Shown piece after piece: positions 7,710 to 16,582 of a stretch of DNA of 53,153 nucleotides. The DNA comes from Acidimicrobiaceae bacterium. Lineage in GTDB: Bacteria; Actinomycetota; Acidimicrobiia; Acidimicrobiales; MedAcidi-G1. The position numbers were made by a program, and so were the translations under genes. Each line of letters opens with the position of its first letter. Position 1 is the first letter of the stretch. Under the pieces are notes generated by a model that worked only from the letters and a program-made list of their open reading frames with translations, had not been told where the DNA came from and did no database searches. The stretch covers positions 1-53,153 of the forward strand of contig NZBE01000025.1 of assembly GCA_002687745.1 (NCBI GenBank). Direction: 5' to 3'.

Positions 7710-8687
7710 ATGGCCGTCGTGACCATGAAGCAACTGCTGGAAGCGGGTGTCCACTTCGGACATCAGACCCGCCGCTGGGACCCGAGGATGCAGAGGTTCA
7801 TCCACGGCGAGCGGTCGGGTATCTACATCATTGACCTTCAGCAGACCCTTGAGAGGATCGAAACCGCCTACAGGTTCACCCGTGACCTGGTGGCCGACAA
7901 CGGTCGCGTGCTGTTCGTTGGAACCAAGCGCCAGGCGCAGGACCCCATCCAGTCCTTCGCCGAGAAGTGCGGAATGCCCTACGTGAACCAGCGCTGGCTG
8001 GGCGGCATGCTCACCAACTTCCAGACGATCTCCAAGCGTGTCGGCAAGATGCAGGAGTACCAGCGCATGCGCGACTCCGGCGAGTTCGAGGCCATGCCCA
8101 AGAAGGAGGCCCTGCTCATATCGCGAGAACTCGAGAAGCTCCAGAGGAACCTGAGCGGCATCCAGGAGATGGAGTCGCTTCCGGACGCCATCTTCGTCCT
8201 CGACACGGTGAAGGAGCACATTGCCGTTACCGAGGCCAACAAGCTCGGGATCCCGGTGATTGCCGTGGTCGATACCGACTGCAATCCCGATGAGATCCAG
8301 TACCTGATTCCGGGCAACGACGATGCCATCCGGTCAGGGAGCCTGATGTGCCGGATCGTCGCCGATGCGGTTGAGGAGGGACGTTTCATTTTCAACTCCC
8401 GCCAGGGTGGCGACGACGGACCGTCGTTGCGAGCTGAGGACAAGGCTGCTGAGCAGTCCCAGGCCCGTGCCGAGGCGGCAGAGGCCGCCGCAGAGCGCGA
8501 GGCACGCCTGGCCGAGCCTGAGCCTGTTGAGGATGCCGCTGCCGAAGAGCCGGTGGCCGAGCCTGAGCCTGTTGAGGATGCCGCTGCCGAAGAGCCGGTG
8601 GCCGAGCCTGAGCCTGTTGAGGAGGCCGCAGCCGAAGAGCCGGTGGCCGAACCCGGCGACGACACCGACACCGGGGTCACGACATGA
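7710..8687 (+). CDS. rpsB: 30S ribosomal protein S2
   Basis: 325 residues. The S2 domain occupies about 1-235: MKQLLEAGVHFGHQTRRWDPRM, IYIIDLQQTLERIETAY, RWLGGMLTNFQTI, LPDAIFVLDT and IPVIAVVDTDCNPD. The remaining roughly 90 residues are an Ala/Glu/Pro tail that includes three EPEPVEDAAAEEPVA-type units; ordinary S2 proteins lack it or have shorter versions. The ATG at 7710 follows GGGAAGGAG; upstream in-frame codons from 7617 are not S2-like. The stop overlaps the tsf ATG (ATGA), the classic rpsB-tsf pair. Confidence 0.96.
   Translation: MAVVTMKQLLEAGVHFGHQTRRWDPRMQRFIHGERSGIYIIDLQQTLERIETAYRFTRDLVADNGRVLFVGTKRQAQDPIQSFAEKCGMPYVNQRWLGGMLTNFQTISKRVGKMQEYQRMRDSGEFEAMPKKEALLISRELEKLQRNLSGIQEMESLPDAIFVLDTVKEHIAVTEANKLGIPVIAVVDTDCNPDEIQYLIPGNDDAIRSGSLMCRIVADAVEEGRFIFNSRQGGDDGPSLRAEDKAAEQSQARAEAAEAAAEREARLAEPEPVEDAAAEEPVAEPEPVEDAAAEEPVAEPEPVEEAAAEEPVAEPGDDTDTGVTT
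8511..8645 (+). repeat. Three tandem 45-bp repeats in the rpsB tail
   Basis: Units at 8511-8555, 8556-8600 and 8601-8645, each beginning GCCGAGCCTGAGCCTGTTGA. The first two are identical and the third differs by a few bases. They encode 15-residue acidic units. Part of the unit (CCTGTTGAGGA) is shared with the rpsP tail repeats at the left edge of the window. Confidence 0.95.
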
Positions 8688-9475
8688 CCGGCATCTCCGC
8701 CGCAGACGTGAAGGCCCTGCGCGATGCAACCGGTGCCGGGATGATGGATGCCAAGAGGGCGCTGGTCGAGGTCGACGGCGACTTCGATGCAGCCACCCAG
8801 TTGCTGCGCGAGAAGGGCCTCGCAAAGGCCGCGACCCGATCTGACCGCCAGAACGTCGAGGGAGCGGTCAGCATCGCCACAGGAGACGGCCGGGCGGCGC
8901 TGGTCCACCTCAAGTGCGAGACAGACTTCTCGGCCAAGTCTGAGCAGTTCCTCTCTCTTGTCAGCGAAATGGCCGAGGCGGTGCTCGCAGGCGGAGAACC
9001 AGCAGTTGAGGACCTGACCCCGAGGCTCGACGACCTCCGCCTGGCGGTCAAGGAGAACGTGGAGTTGGGCGAGGTTCGCCTCCTCGAGGCGTCTGGCGAC
9101 GTCACCCTCGACACCTATCTCCACCTCCAGGACGGGCGCGGTGTAAACGGCGTGATTGTCGAGGGCATGGGCGTCGACCAGGAGACCCTTCACCAGGTGG
9201 CCCTGCACATTGCGTTTGCCAAGCCAGCGGTGCTGAACCGCGACGATGTGGATCCTGATCGCGTTGCAACCGAAAGGGCTGCCCTTCTCGAGATCACCAA
9301 GGCCGAGGGTAAGCCGGAACAGGCATGGGACAAGATCGTAGAGGGTCGCCTGACCGGGTGGTTCCGCGAAATGGTCCTCCTGGAACAGGGCCTGCACGGC
9401 GACAAGGTGAAGGTCGCCGACTCGCTGAACGGCGGCACGATTGTCGGCTTCACCCAGGCGTACCTGGGCGCCTGA
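8684..9475 (+). CDS. tsf: Translation elongation factor Ts
   Basis: 263 residues. The N-terminal UBA-like module (ISAADVKALRDATGAGMMDA KRAL, residues 3-26) and the LREKGLAKA link are typical. The EF-Tu-contacting motif appears as CETDFSAKSEQF where most relatives have TDFVA, a conservative change. The core ends with LLEQGLHGDKVKV. EF-Ts exchanges GDP for GTP on EF-Tu. The ATG overlaps the rpsB stop and pyrH follows after 3 bases, so all are in one operon. Confidence 0.96.
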   Translation: MTGISAADVKALRDATGAGMMDAKRALVEVDGDFDAATQLLREKGLAKAATRSDRQNVEGAVSIATGDGRAALVHLKCETDFSAKSEQFLSLVSEMAEAVLAGGEPAVEDLTPRLDDLRLAVKENVELGEVRLLEASGDVTLDTYLHLQDGRGVNGVIVEGMGVDQETLHQVALHIAFAKPAVLNRDDVDPDRVATERAALLEITKAEGKPEQAWDKIVEGRLTGWFREMVLLEQGLHGDKVKVADSLNGGTIVGFTQAYLGA

Positions 9476-10231
<756 letters not shown>

Positions 10232-10244
10232 AAGAGGGAGTTCT

Positions 10245-10814
10245 GTGAGCGACGAGACGATCATGATGGTCCTCGAGGGGACCACCGAGAAGATGGCCGA
10301 TGTCGTAACCCATACGCGCCGTGAGTTCTCGACCGTCAGAACCGGCCGTGCCTCGTCTGGTCTCGTCGAGCGTCTGACGGTCAGTGCCTACGGTGTCGAC
10401 ATGCGCATGCAGGAGCTGGCCAGCTTCTCGATACCTGAGGCGCGGCAGTTGCTGATCACGCCACATGATCCGTCCAACGTCGCCGCTATCGAGAAGTCGA
10501 TCATGACAGCCGATCTGGGTCTCACCCCGAGCAGCGACGGGCGCACCATTCGTCTGGTGTTTCCCGACCTGACCGAAGACCGGCGTCGAGATCTGGTACG
10601 AATGATCAACACCATGGCCGAAGAAGGTAAGAACCACCTTCGAGGGCTGAGGCGGAGTGCCCGAAAGGACCTGGAGGACTACGGGGCCGAGGGGCACGTT
10701 TCCGAAGACGACATCAAGTGGGCCGAAAGCCAGTTGGACGACCTGATCCACAGCCATGAGGGTCAGATCGAGCAGGCCCGCTCAGCCAAGGAGGACGAAC
10801 TGCTCGAGGTGTGA
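10245..10814 (+). CDS. frr: Ribosome recycling factor
   Basis: 189 residues, close to the usual 185. Family signatures include FSTVRTGRASSGLVE (about 26-40), the insert-domain start VDMRMQELASFSIPEAR, PFD-like HDPSNVAAIEKSI, and the C-terminal helix ending QIEQARSAKEDELLEV. With EF-G it splits post-termination ribosomes. GTG start with an AGAGGGAG site upstream. It is followed by cdsA. Confidence 0.96.
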   Translation: MSDETIMMVLEGTTEKMADVVTHTRREFSTVRTGRASSGLVERLTVSAYGVDMRMQELASFSIPEARQLLITPHDPSNVAAIEKSIMTADLGLTPSSDGRTIRLVFPDLTEDRRRDLVRMINTMAEEGKNHLRGLRRSARKDLEDYGAEGHVSEDDIKWAESQLDDLIHSHEGQIEQARSAKEDELLEV

Positions 10815-10854
10815 GCCTCGGCAGGTGGTCCGGACAAGTCCAATGGGAGGTTCC

Positions 10855-12153
10855 GTGGACGAACAACAGAACCCGGGTGCCGGGCAGCCAGGCCAGGTCT
10901 TCGAGGAGATCCGTATTCTGGGACTCGAGACGGCTGACGACAGCGTAGAGCCCGGTCGATCCGTGTTCGATGAGCAGCCGGCCAGTCAGGACCTTCCACA
11001 CTGGACCGAACAACCGGCCGCTGCCGAGACAGCCTCGTCTGGTCCGTGGTCGGGCCTGGACGACTCCCCGAAGTGGGCAGACCAGGTTCCGGCCGACCAC
11101 GAGTCCCAGCAACCGGTGGGCATGATCGACAAGTCGGATGCAGCCGCCCTGTTCTTCGACGACGACCCGCCCGGTCCGGGTGCGGGTGGAATGGAGTTCA
11201 ACCCGCCGCTGTTGCCGCCGGAGAGTCCGCAGCAACCCCAGGCGGGGCCGGCGGTGGCAACTACAGCTGTTCCCGATGCTCCCGCACGGCGTGGGCCGGC
11301 CGGCGGCGGCCTGGGTGGCGGGGGTCGCAGCGACGCCCGTGACATGCCCATGGCGATCATCACCGGAATCGCACTGGGATCGCTGGCGCTGATTGCCTTC
11401 AAGTTGGGTACGGACGCAACCCTCGCCCTGGCAACCGTGCTCCTGACACTGGGCGCAGCCGAGTTCTTCCTGGCCGCGCGCCGAGCCGGGTACCAGCCGG
11501 CATCGCTGCTCGGAATAGTCGCCGTTGCAGCCCTTAGCCTCGGTGCCTACTGGCGCTTCGAGGCGGCCATTCCGCTCGTGCTCGGGCTGACCGTCCTGTT
11601 CTCCCTGCTCTGGTACCTGACCGGAGTCGACCGTGACGCTCCGATGCTGAACGTCTCGGTAACGATGTTCGGGGTTCTCTACATAGGCCTGCTCGGGTCC
11701 TACGCGGGGCTGATGCTGAGCGATCCGAACGGCATAGGGATGCTCCTGGCGGCTGTACTGGTCACCGTCGGCTACGACACCGGAGGACTCCTGGTCGGAA
11801 AGATGGTTGGGCGCACGCCCCTGGCGGCCGTCAGCCCCAACAAGACCATGGAGGGCCTGATCGGTGGAATGGGCGTCGCCTTCGCCGTCGCGGTGCTTGT
11901 CGTGGGGCGGATCACACCAATGGGGCAGGCCCCCGGTGACCTGGGTTCGGCATTCGTGCTCGGCGTGGTTGCCGCCCTCGCTGCGCCGTTGGGTGACCTC
12001 TGCGAGTCGATGATCAAGAGGGATCTCGGAATCAAGGACATGGGAACCGTCCTACCCGGCCATGGTGGGTTCCTCGATCGGTTCGATGCCCTGCTGTTCG
12101 TTCTGCCGGCCACGTACTACACGGCGCGCCTGCTGGACCTCTTCGCTGCCTGA
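10855..12153 (+). CDS. cdsA: Phosphatidate cytidylyltransferase with a long hydrophilic N-terminus
   Basis: 432 residues. The last roughly 270 form a multi-span CTP_transf_1 domain that ends with the CdsA signature: GDLCESMIKRDLGIKD, PGHGGFLDRFDALLF. It makes CDP-diacylglycerol from CTP and phosphatidate at the membrane, feeding PgsA encoded near 41 kb. The first roughly 160 residues are unusual: disordered, Pro/Gly/Ala/Asp-rich, with short conserved-looking patches (FEEIRILGLE, LPHWTEQPA, AALFFDDD). GTG at 10855 was chosen because GGGAGG stands 4 bases before it; an in-frame ATG at 10843 overlaps that site. Standard CdsA is about 270-300 residues. Confidence 0.9.
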   Translation: MDEQQNPGAGQPGQVFEEIRILGLETADDSVEPGRSVFDEQPASQDLPHWTEQPAAAETASSGPWSGLDDSPKWADQVPADHESQQPVGMIDKSDAAALFFDDDPPGPGAGGMEFNPPLLPPESPQQPQAGPAVATTAVPDAPARRGPAGGGLGGGGRSDARDMPMAIITGIALGSLALIAFKLGTDATLALATVLLTLGAAEFFLAARRAGYQPASLLGIVAVAALSLGAYWRFEAAIPLVLGLTVLFSLLWYLTGVDRDAPMLNVSVTMFGVLYIGLLGSYAGLMLSDPNGIGMLLAAVLVTVGYDTGGLLVGKMVGRTPLAAVSPNKTMEGLIGGMGVAFAVAVLVVGRITPMGQAPGDLGSAFVLGVVAALAAPLGDLCESMIKRDLGIKDMGTVLPGHGGFLDRFDALLFVLPATYYTARLLDLFAA

Positions 12154-12201
12154 GCCGGACTACCCGGCCCAGCGGCAGCCACCTGACGTCACCCCAACTG
12201 G

Positions 12202-13359
12202 ATGCCAGCGACCACAGTCGCCGTTCTCGGGTCAACAGGGTCCATAGGCACCCAGACCCTCGAGGTCGTTGCCGCCCGACCCGACGACTTCGACGTCGTA
12301 GCCCTCGGGGCCGGCCGGTCGGCTGACCTGCTCGTTGAGCAGGTGACGACTTTCCGGCCCAGGGTGGTCGCCGTCGCAGATCCGGTGGTTGCAGCCGAGG
12401 TGGCTGCCAGGGTCCCGGCCGGCATCGAGGTTCTGTCAGGAGCCGACTCCCTCGCAGAGGCCGCCGTTGCCGCCGACGTGGCTATCAACGGCGTAGTGGG
12501 CTTTGCCGGGCTGCCCGTAACCCTGGCGGTGCTGGAGGCGGGAAATCGGCTGGGACTGGCAAACAAGGAATCTCTCATTGCCGCCGGTCCGGTTGTGCGG
12601 CGGGCACGTCAGACGCCCGGAGCCGAGTTGCTGCCTGTCGACAGCGAACACTGTGCCATCCACCAGTGCCTGCGCGCCAACGACAACCCCGAACGTGTTG
12701 ATCGGATTGTCCTTACAGCCTCCGGCGGTCCGTTTCGGGGCCGTTCCCGGTCCGACCTGGAGTCCGTGACCGTCGACGACGCCTTGAACCATCCCACCTG
12801 GTCGATGGGTCCAAAGGTCACGGTTGACTCCTCCACCCTCATGAACAAGGGGCTGGAGGTGATAGAGGCGCATGAGCTCTTCAACGCCGGATACGACCAG
12901 ATCGACGTGCTCGTCCACCCGCAGTCGGTGGTCCACTCGATGGTCACCTTCACCGACGGTGCCACGATCGCCCAGCTTTCCCTTCCTGACATGAGGCTCT
13001 GCATGGGCTATGCGCTGGCCTATCCGGATCGGCTGGACGTGCCCTTCGGTGAGGTCGACTGGGCGAGCCTGAACCGGCTCGACTTCGAGATGCCCGATCG
13101 CGAGGCGTTCCCGTGCCTAGACCTTGCGTACACCGCGGGCAGCCTCGGCGAGACGGCTCCGGCATGGTTGAGCGCGGCCAACGAGGTCGCCGTCGGGTCC
13201 TTCCTCTCAGGGGACCTCGCATGGACTGCGATTGCCGAGGTGCTGACCGGGGCCCTCGAGTCCTGGCCCGGTGGGGTCGCTGACAGCATCGAGTCGGTCC
13301 TTGACGCTGACCGACGGTCACGCGAGGTCGCCGTCGGTCTGGTCGAACGAGCCAGATGA
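12202..13359 (+). CDS. dxr: 1-deoxy-D-xylulose 5-phosphate reductoisomerase
   Basis: 385 residues, normal length. Catalyses the committed step of the MEP isoprenoid pathway. NADPH-binding VLGSTGSIGTQTLEVV (6-21), LANKESLIAAG, the metal/substrate loop PVDSEHCAIHQCL, the flexible-lid segment NHPTWSMGPKVTVDSSTLMN, and NKGLEVIEAHELF are all present. ATG start. It overlaps rseP by 4 bases (ATGA). IspG from the same pathway is encoded one gene downstream. Confidence 0.96.
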   Translation: MPATTVAVLGSTGSIGTQTLEVVAARPDDFDVVALGAGRSADLLVEQVTTFRPRVVAVADPVVAAEVAARVPAGIEVLSGADSLAEAAVAADVAINGVVGFAGLPVTLAVLEAGNRLGLANKESLIAAGPVVRRARQTPGAELLPVDSEHCAIHQCLRANDNPERVDRIVLTASGGPFRGRSRSDLESVTVDDALNHPTWSMGPKVTVDSSTLMNKGLEVIEAHELFNAGYDQIDVLVHPQSVVHSMVTFTDGATIAQLSLPDMRLCMGYALAYPDRLDVPFGEVDWASLNRLDFEMPDREAFPCLDLAYTAGSLGETAPAWLSAANEVAVGSFLSGDLAWTAIAEVLTGALESWPGGVADSIESVLDADRRSREVAVGLVERAR

Positions 13360-14582
13360 GCGCCCTCATCCCCGAGGGTGACCGGCTGGTCCGGTTGCTG
13401 CTGCTGGCCGGTGCACTGGTTGCCCTGGGTCTGCTCGGCAGCGTGTCGACGATCGTCGTTGTCCTTTCCTTCGTCTTCATGCTTGCGTTCCATGAACTCG
13501 GCCACTATCTGGCGGCCAGGTGGACCGGAATGCAGGTCACCGAGTTCTTCATCGGGTTCGGCCCGAGGCTCTGGTCGGTTCAGCGGGGCGAGACCGAGTA
13601 CGGGGTCAAGGCGATACCGGCCGGTGCGTACGTGAGGATTACCGGTATGAGCAACCTTGAGACCGTCCCCACGGATCTCGAGCACCGTACCTACAGGGCC
13701 CAGTCCTATCCCAGGAGAATGCTGGTTGCGGTTGCGGGTTCTGCCACCCATTTCCTCGTGGCGGTGATGCTCCTGGCGACGCTGTTCGGTGTTGTAGGCC
13801 GACCCGACCCGACGGCATGGACGGTCGACGAGGTTGTGGCAGGGTCGACCGCCGACGAGATCGGTGTACTGCCGGGTGACAGGATCCTGTCGGTTGCCGG
13901 TGTCGAGACCGTCGGGTTCGACTCGTTCGGCCGGGTCGTCCGGGTCGTTCCATCCCACACAGTCGAGATCGTCGTCGAGCGCAACGGTGTCCGCAACGCA
14001 CACTCGGTGGTAATGGGAGAACGTCCCACACCGGTCGGGACCATGGAGGGCTTCTTCGGGATCGGTGCCGAGTACCCGATGAGGAGGGTTGGCCCGGCTG
14101 AGGCAGTGGTCGATGCGGTAAGCCAGTTCGCAGACCTGCTGGTCATTTCAACAGAGAGCCTGGCCCGGTTCTTCACCCCGGGTGGACTGGCCGGCTTTGT
14201 CGGGGGAGCAGTGGACGGAGGTGGTTCCGATACGGGAATCGCCGTGGCTTCCGGCACTCCCGATGATGCCCGGATGTTGTCGATCTACGGGGTTGCGAGG
14301 CTCGGGGGAGTTGCCCTTGAGAGCGGCTTGGCCAACTACCTGTGGTTTCTGGTCCTGGTGAACGTGTTCGTAGGTGTCTTCAACCTGGTGCCGCTGCTTC
14401 CCCTCGACGGTGGACACGTGGCCCTCGCCACCTACGAACGTCTCCGCTCGCGGGGAGGGCGGCGCTACACGGCTGACGCTGCGAAGTTGATTCCGCTCAC
14501 CTGGGCCGTGGTGAGCCTGCTCGTCGGGGTGGCCCTCATCGCCCTCTACCGGGACATCGTGGACCTGCCGAACTTCGGCTGA
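13356..14582 (+). CDS. rseP: RIP-type zinc metalloprotease RseP
   Basis: 408-residue site-2 protease. Zinc motif HELGH (about 46-50) in transmembrane helix 1-2, followed by the membrane-associated FFIGFGPRLWSVQRGETEYG and IPAGAYVRITGM. A PDZ domain lies near residues 150-220 (GVLPGDRILSVAGVETVGF). The second metal-ligand region NLVPLLPLDGGH is near residue 345. It cleaves membrane-anchored anti-sigma factors or remnant peptides. It sits between two MEP-pathway genes, the standard actinobacterial dxr-rseP-ispG order. No sigma/anti-sigma gene is in view to name its substrate. Confidence 0.94.
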   Translation: MSALIPEGDRLVRLLLLAGALVALGLLGSVSTIVVVLSFVFMLAFHELGHYLAARWTGMQVTEFFIGFGPRLWSVQRGETEYGVKAIPAGAYVRITGMSNLETVPTDLEHRTYRAQSYPRRMLVAVAGSATHFLVAVMLLATLFGVVGRPDPTAWTVDEVVAGSTADEIGVLPGDRILSVAGVETVGFDSFGRVVRVVPSHTVEIVVERNGVRNAHSVVMGERPTPVGTMEGFFGIGAEYPMRRVGPAEAVVDAVSQFADLLVISTESLARFFTPGGLAGFVGGAVDGGGSDTGIAVASGTPDDARMLSIYGVARLGGVALESGLANYLWFLVLVNVFVGVFNLVPLLPLDGGHVALATYERLRSRGGRRYTADAAKLIPLTWAVVSLLVGVALIALYRDIVDLPNFG

Positions 14583-14591
14583 ACACACCGG

Positions 14592-14597
14592 TAGCCT
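14592..14597 (+). promoter_or_regulatory. Leaderless-type -10 (TAGCCT) for ispG
   Basis: TAGCCT, then 6 bases, then the GTG at 14604. It lies in the 21-base gap after rseP. Same hexamer and spacing as before several other genes here, suggesting ispG can be transcribed separately as a leaderless mRNA. Confidence 0.5.
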
Positions 14598-14603
14598 CCG
14601 GGC

Positions 14604-15830
14604 GTGGAGGTTCAGGCGACGTTTCCCCGACGTGAGACACGCCAGGTGATGGTTGGTGACGTCCCCGTCGGCGGCGGCGCACCAGTATCGGTGCAGTCCA
14701 TGACGGTGACGAGGACCGCCGACCATGAGGCCACGCTTCGACAGATCTACGACCTGGCCATGGCCGGGGCCGACATCGTGCGCTGCACCTGCAATGAGAT
14801 CGAGGCCGCCGAGGGCCTCGCCAGAATTGTGCCCCGGTCACCGGTGCCGGTCGTCGCCGACATCCACCACAATTACAAGATGGCCCTGGCGGCGCTGGAG
14901 GCCGGTGTTCACTGCCTTCGCCTGAACCCCGGCAACATCAAGAACCCCGACCACATCAGGACGGTGGCCGCCGAGGCCGGGGACCGTGGCGTTCCCATAA
15001 GAATCGGTGTGAACGGCGGGTCGCTGCACCCTGACCTGTACCGGAAGTACGGAGACACCGTTACGGCCGAGGCGATGGTCGAGTCGGCTCTGACCGAGGT
15101 CGGCTACTTCGCCGAGGTGGGGTTCGACAAGATCAAGATCTCCGTCAAGGCATCCAGCGTGCCGTTGATGGTCGACGCCTACCGACAACTCGCCGAGGTG
15201 ACCGGGTATCCGCTGCATCTGGGCGTCACCGAGGCGGGGCCCCCACCTGCGGGCCTGATCAAGTCGTCTGCCGGCATCGGTGCACTGCTGGTCGAGGGCA
15301 TCGGAGACACCATCAGGTACTCGCTGACGGCTGATCCGGTGCAGGAGGCACGTGCCGGCCGCCAACTCCTTGAGGCCCTCGGTCTACGCAGGCGAAGAAA
15401 CGTGGACCTGATCGCCTGCCCCAGCTGTGGTCGTGCCGAGGTCGACGTGATCACCATTGCCGAGGAGGCGATGGAGGCCTTTGCCGATCGCGAGATCCCG
15501 CTCCAGGTGGCCGTGATGGGTTGTGTCGTAAACGGTCCCGGTGAGGCCCGCGATGCCGATCTGGGGATTGCCGCAGGCAACAGGCGGGGCCACCTGTTCG
15601 TCAAGGGAAGGAATGTGGCCGTCGTTCCCGAGGATGAGATGGTCGATGCCCTTGTGGAGTGGGCCGAGCTGATCCACGGCGAGGGGGCTGAGGCCGCCCT
15701 GGCAAGGGTCGACACCGAGAAGGCGGCCAGGGAGGCGGAACTGGACCGGAGGCGTCTGCTCTCCGATCAGGGTGAGGACGCCAACGAAACGGGTGCGGTG
15801 ATCGAGGCGATCCGGCGACAGTCGGTCTGA
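14604..15830 (+). CDS. ispG: 4-hydroxy-3-methylbut-2-enyl-diphosphate synthase
   Basis: 408 residues. An N-terminal TIM-barrel (VSVQSMTVTRTADHEATLRQI, VADIHHNYKMALAALEAG, CLRLNPGNIK) is followed by the Fe-S domain with ACPSCGR (two Cys) and GCVVNGPGEARDADLG (third Cys) plus the conserved Glu that ligate a 4Fe-4S cluster. It reduces MEcPP to HMBPP, the penultimate MEP step. GTG start placed by homology to the family N-terminus and by the TAGCCT element just upstream. The C-terminal tail after about residue 370 is charged and variable. Confidence 0.96.
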   Translation: MEVQATFPRRETRQVMVGDVPVGGGAPVSVQSMTVTRTADHEATLRQIYDLAMAGADIVRCTCNEIEAAEGLARIVPRSPVPVVADIHHNYKMALAALEAGVHCLRLNPGNIKNPDHIRTVAAEAGDRGVPIRIGVNGGSLHPDLYRKYGDTVTAEAMVESALTEVGYFAEVGFDKIKISVKASSVPLMVDAYRQLAEVTGYPLHLGVTEAGPPPAGLIKSSAGIGALLVEGIGDTIRYSLTADPVQEARAGRQLLEALGLRRRRNVDLIACPSCGRAEVDVITIAEEAMEAFADREIPLQVAVMGCVVNGPGEARDADLGIAAGNRRGHLFVKGRNVAVVPEDEMVDALVEWAELIHGEGAEAALARVDTEKAAREAELDRRRLLSDQGEDANETGAVIEAIRRQSV

Positions 15831-15885
15831 GATCGGACGGCCACGGCGGGCCGAACGCCCCTGAGCGCCCCAGCCCTACCTCAGG

Positions 15886-15891
15886 TATGAT
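15886..15891 (+). promoter_or_regulatory. Strong -10 (TATGAT) of the rimP-nusA-infB operon
   Basis: TATGAT is the closest match to the sigma-70-type -10 consensus noticed in the window. It is placed 122 bases before rimP and directly ahead of a terminator-like hairpin. A start point near 15898 would put that hairpin in the 5' leader. No obvious -35. Confidence 0.6.
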
Positions 15892-15926
15892 TGCCGGTCG
15901 CGTGCATCGTTCGTGTTCGACAACGA

Positions 15927-15956
15927 GGCGTGGGCTTTGCCCACGCCTTTCGTTTT
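15927..15956 (+). terminator. Leader hairpin/attenuator before rimP-nusA
   Basis: GGCGTGGGC at 15927-15935, loop TTT, and GCCCACGCC at 15939-15947 form a perfect 9-bp stem. TTTCGTTTT at 15948-15956 gives the U-rich tail of an intrinsic terminator. It lies between the TATGAT promoter and rimP, not after a gene, so it most likely attenuates the operon. NusA stimulates pausing and termination, and autoregulation through such leaders is known in other bacteria; the link here is inferred. Confidence 0.75.
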
Positions 15957-16012
15957 CGGTGGTGGTCGATGTGTGCCAGACCGAGAAGTCCTGATGCAGG
16001 AGAGGAGGAGCC

Positions 16013-16582
16013 GTGGGTGTGACCGACCGGGTGGACATCATGGCGGCCCCCCTGTGTGAGCGCGTCGGTGTCGAGCTGCTCGACGTCGAGTTCGAGGGTG
16101 GCATTCTGCGGCTCACCATCGACCATCCCGAGGGCGTGGGGCTGGAATCGATAGCCAGCGTCACCCGCGAGGTGTCTCGTGCCCTCGACCACGAGGACCC
16201 GATTGGACCGTCCTACACACTCGAGGTGACCAGCCCAGGACTCGAGCGCCGGCTGAAGCGCCCTGCCCACTTCCTCAAGGCGGTTGGAGGCCAGGTGACG
16301 CTGAAGACCCAACCCGGGGTCGATGGCGACCGCCGCCTGTCGGGTGCGCTTGAGGCTGCCGATGCCCGGGGTGTGTCGGTTCGTTCGGCAGATGGCGCCC
16401 TTCGGTCCCTTGCCTATGACGAGATCCTCCAGGCACGCACGGTCTTTGACTGGACTCCTGAGCCCAAGTCGGTTCGGCGGGGAGGCGGCGAAGGCAGGCT
16501 GCAGCCTGCTTCGGCAGATGATGCGACGGTGGGGTCGAGAGCTGTGGGTAACGAAAGTACTGAGAGAAAGGCCGGGACATGA
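16013..16582 (+). CDS. rimP: Ribosome maturation factor RimP
   Basis: 189 residues. N-terminal alpha/beta domain (CERVGVELLDVEFEGGILRLTIDHPEGV, about 14-41, and YTLEVTSPGLERRLKRPAHF, about 64-83), then an SH3-like C-terminal domain and a variable tail. The SPGLER(P/R)L segment is diagnostic. It aids 30S assembly. GTG at 16013 has an AGGAGAGGAGGAG site; a second GTG is two codons later. It overlaps nusA by 4 bases (ATGA). Confidence 0.94.
   Translation: MGVTDRVDIMAAPLCERVGVELLDVEFEGGILRLTIDHPEGVGLESIASVTREVSRALDHEDPIGPSYTLEVTSPGLERRLKRPAHFLKAVGGQVTLKTQPGVDGDRRLSGALEAADARGVSVRSADGALRSLAYDEILQARTVFDWTPEPKSVRRGGGEGRLQPASADDATVGSRAVGNESTERKAGT

Noticed and set aside
7979-9397. Long antisense reading frame (472 codons) opposite rpsB and tsf
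   Set aside because: It mirrors codon structure of two certain genes; high-GC third positions on the sense strand keep the antisense frame free of stops. No start signals or domain.
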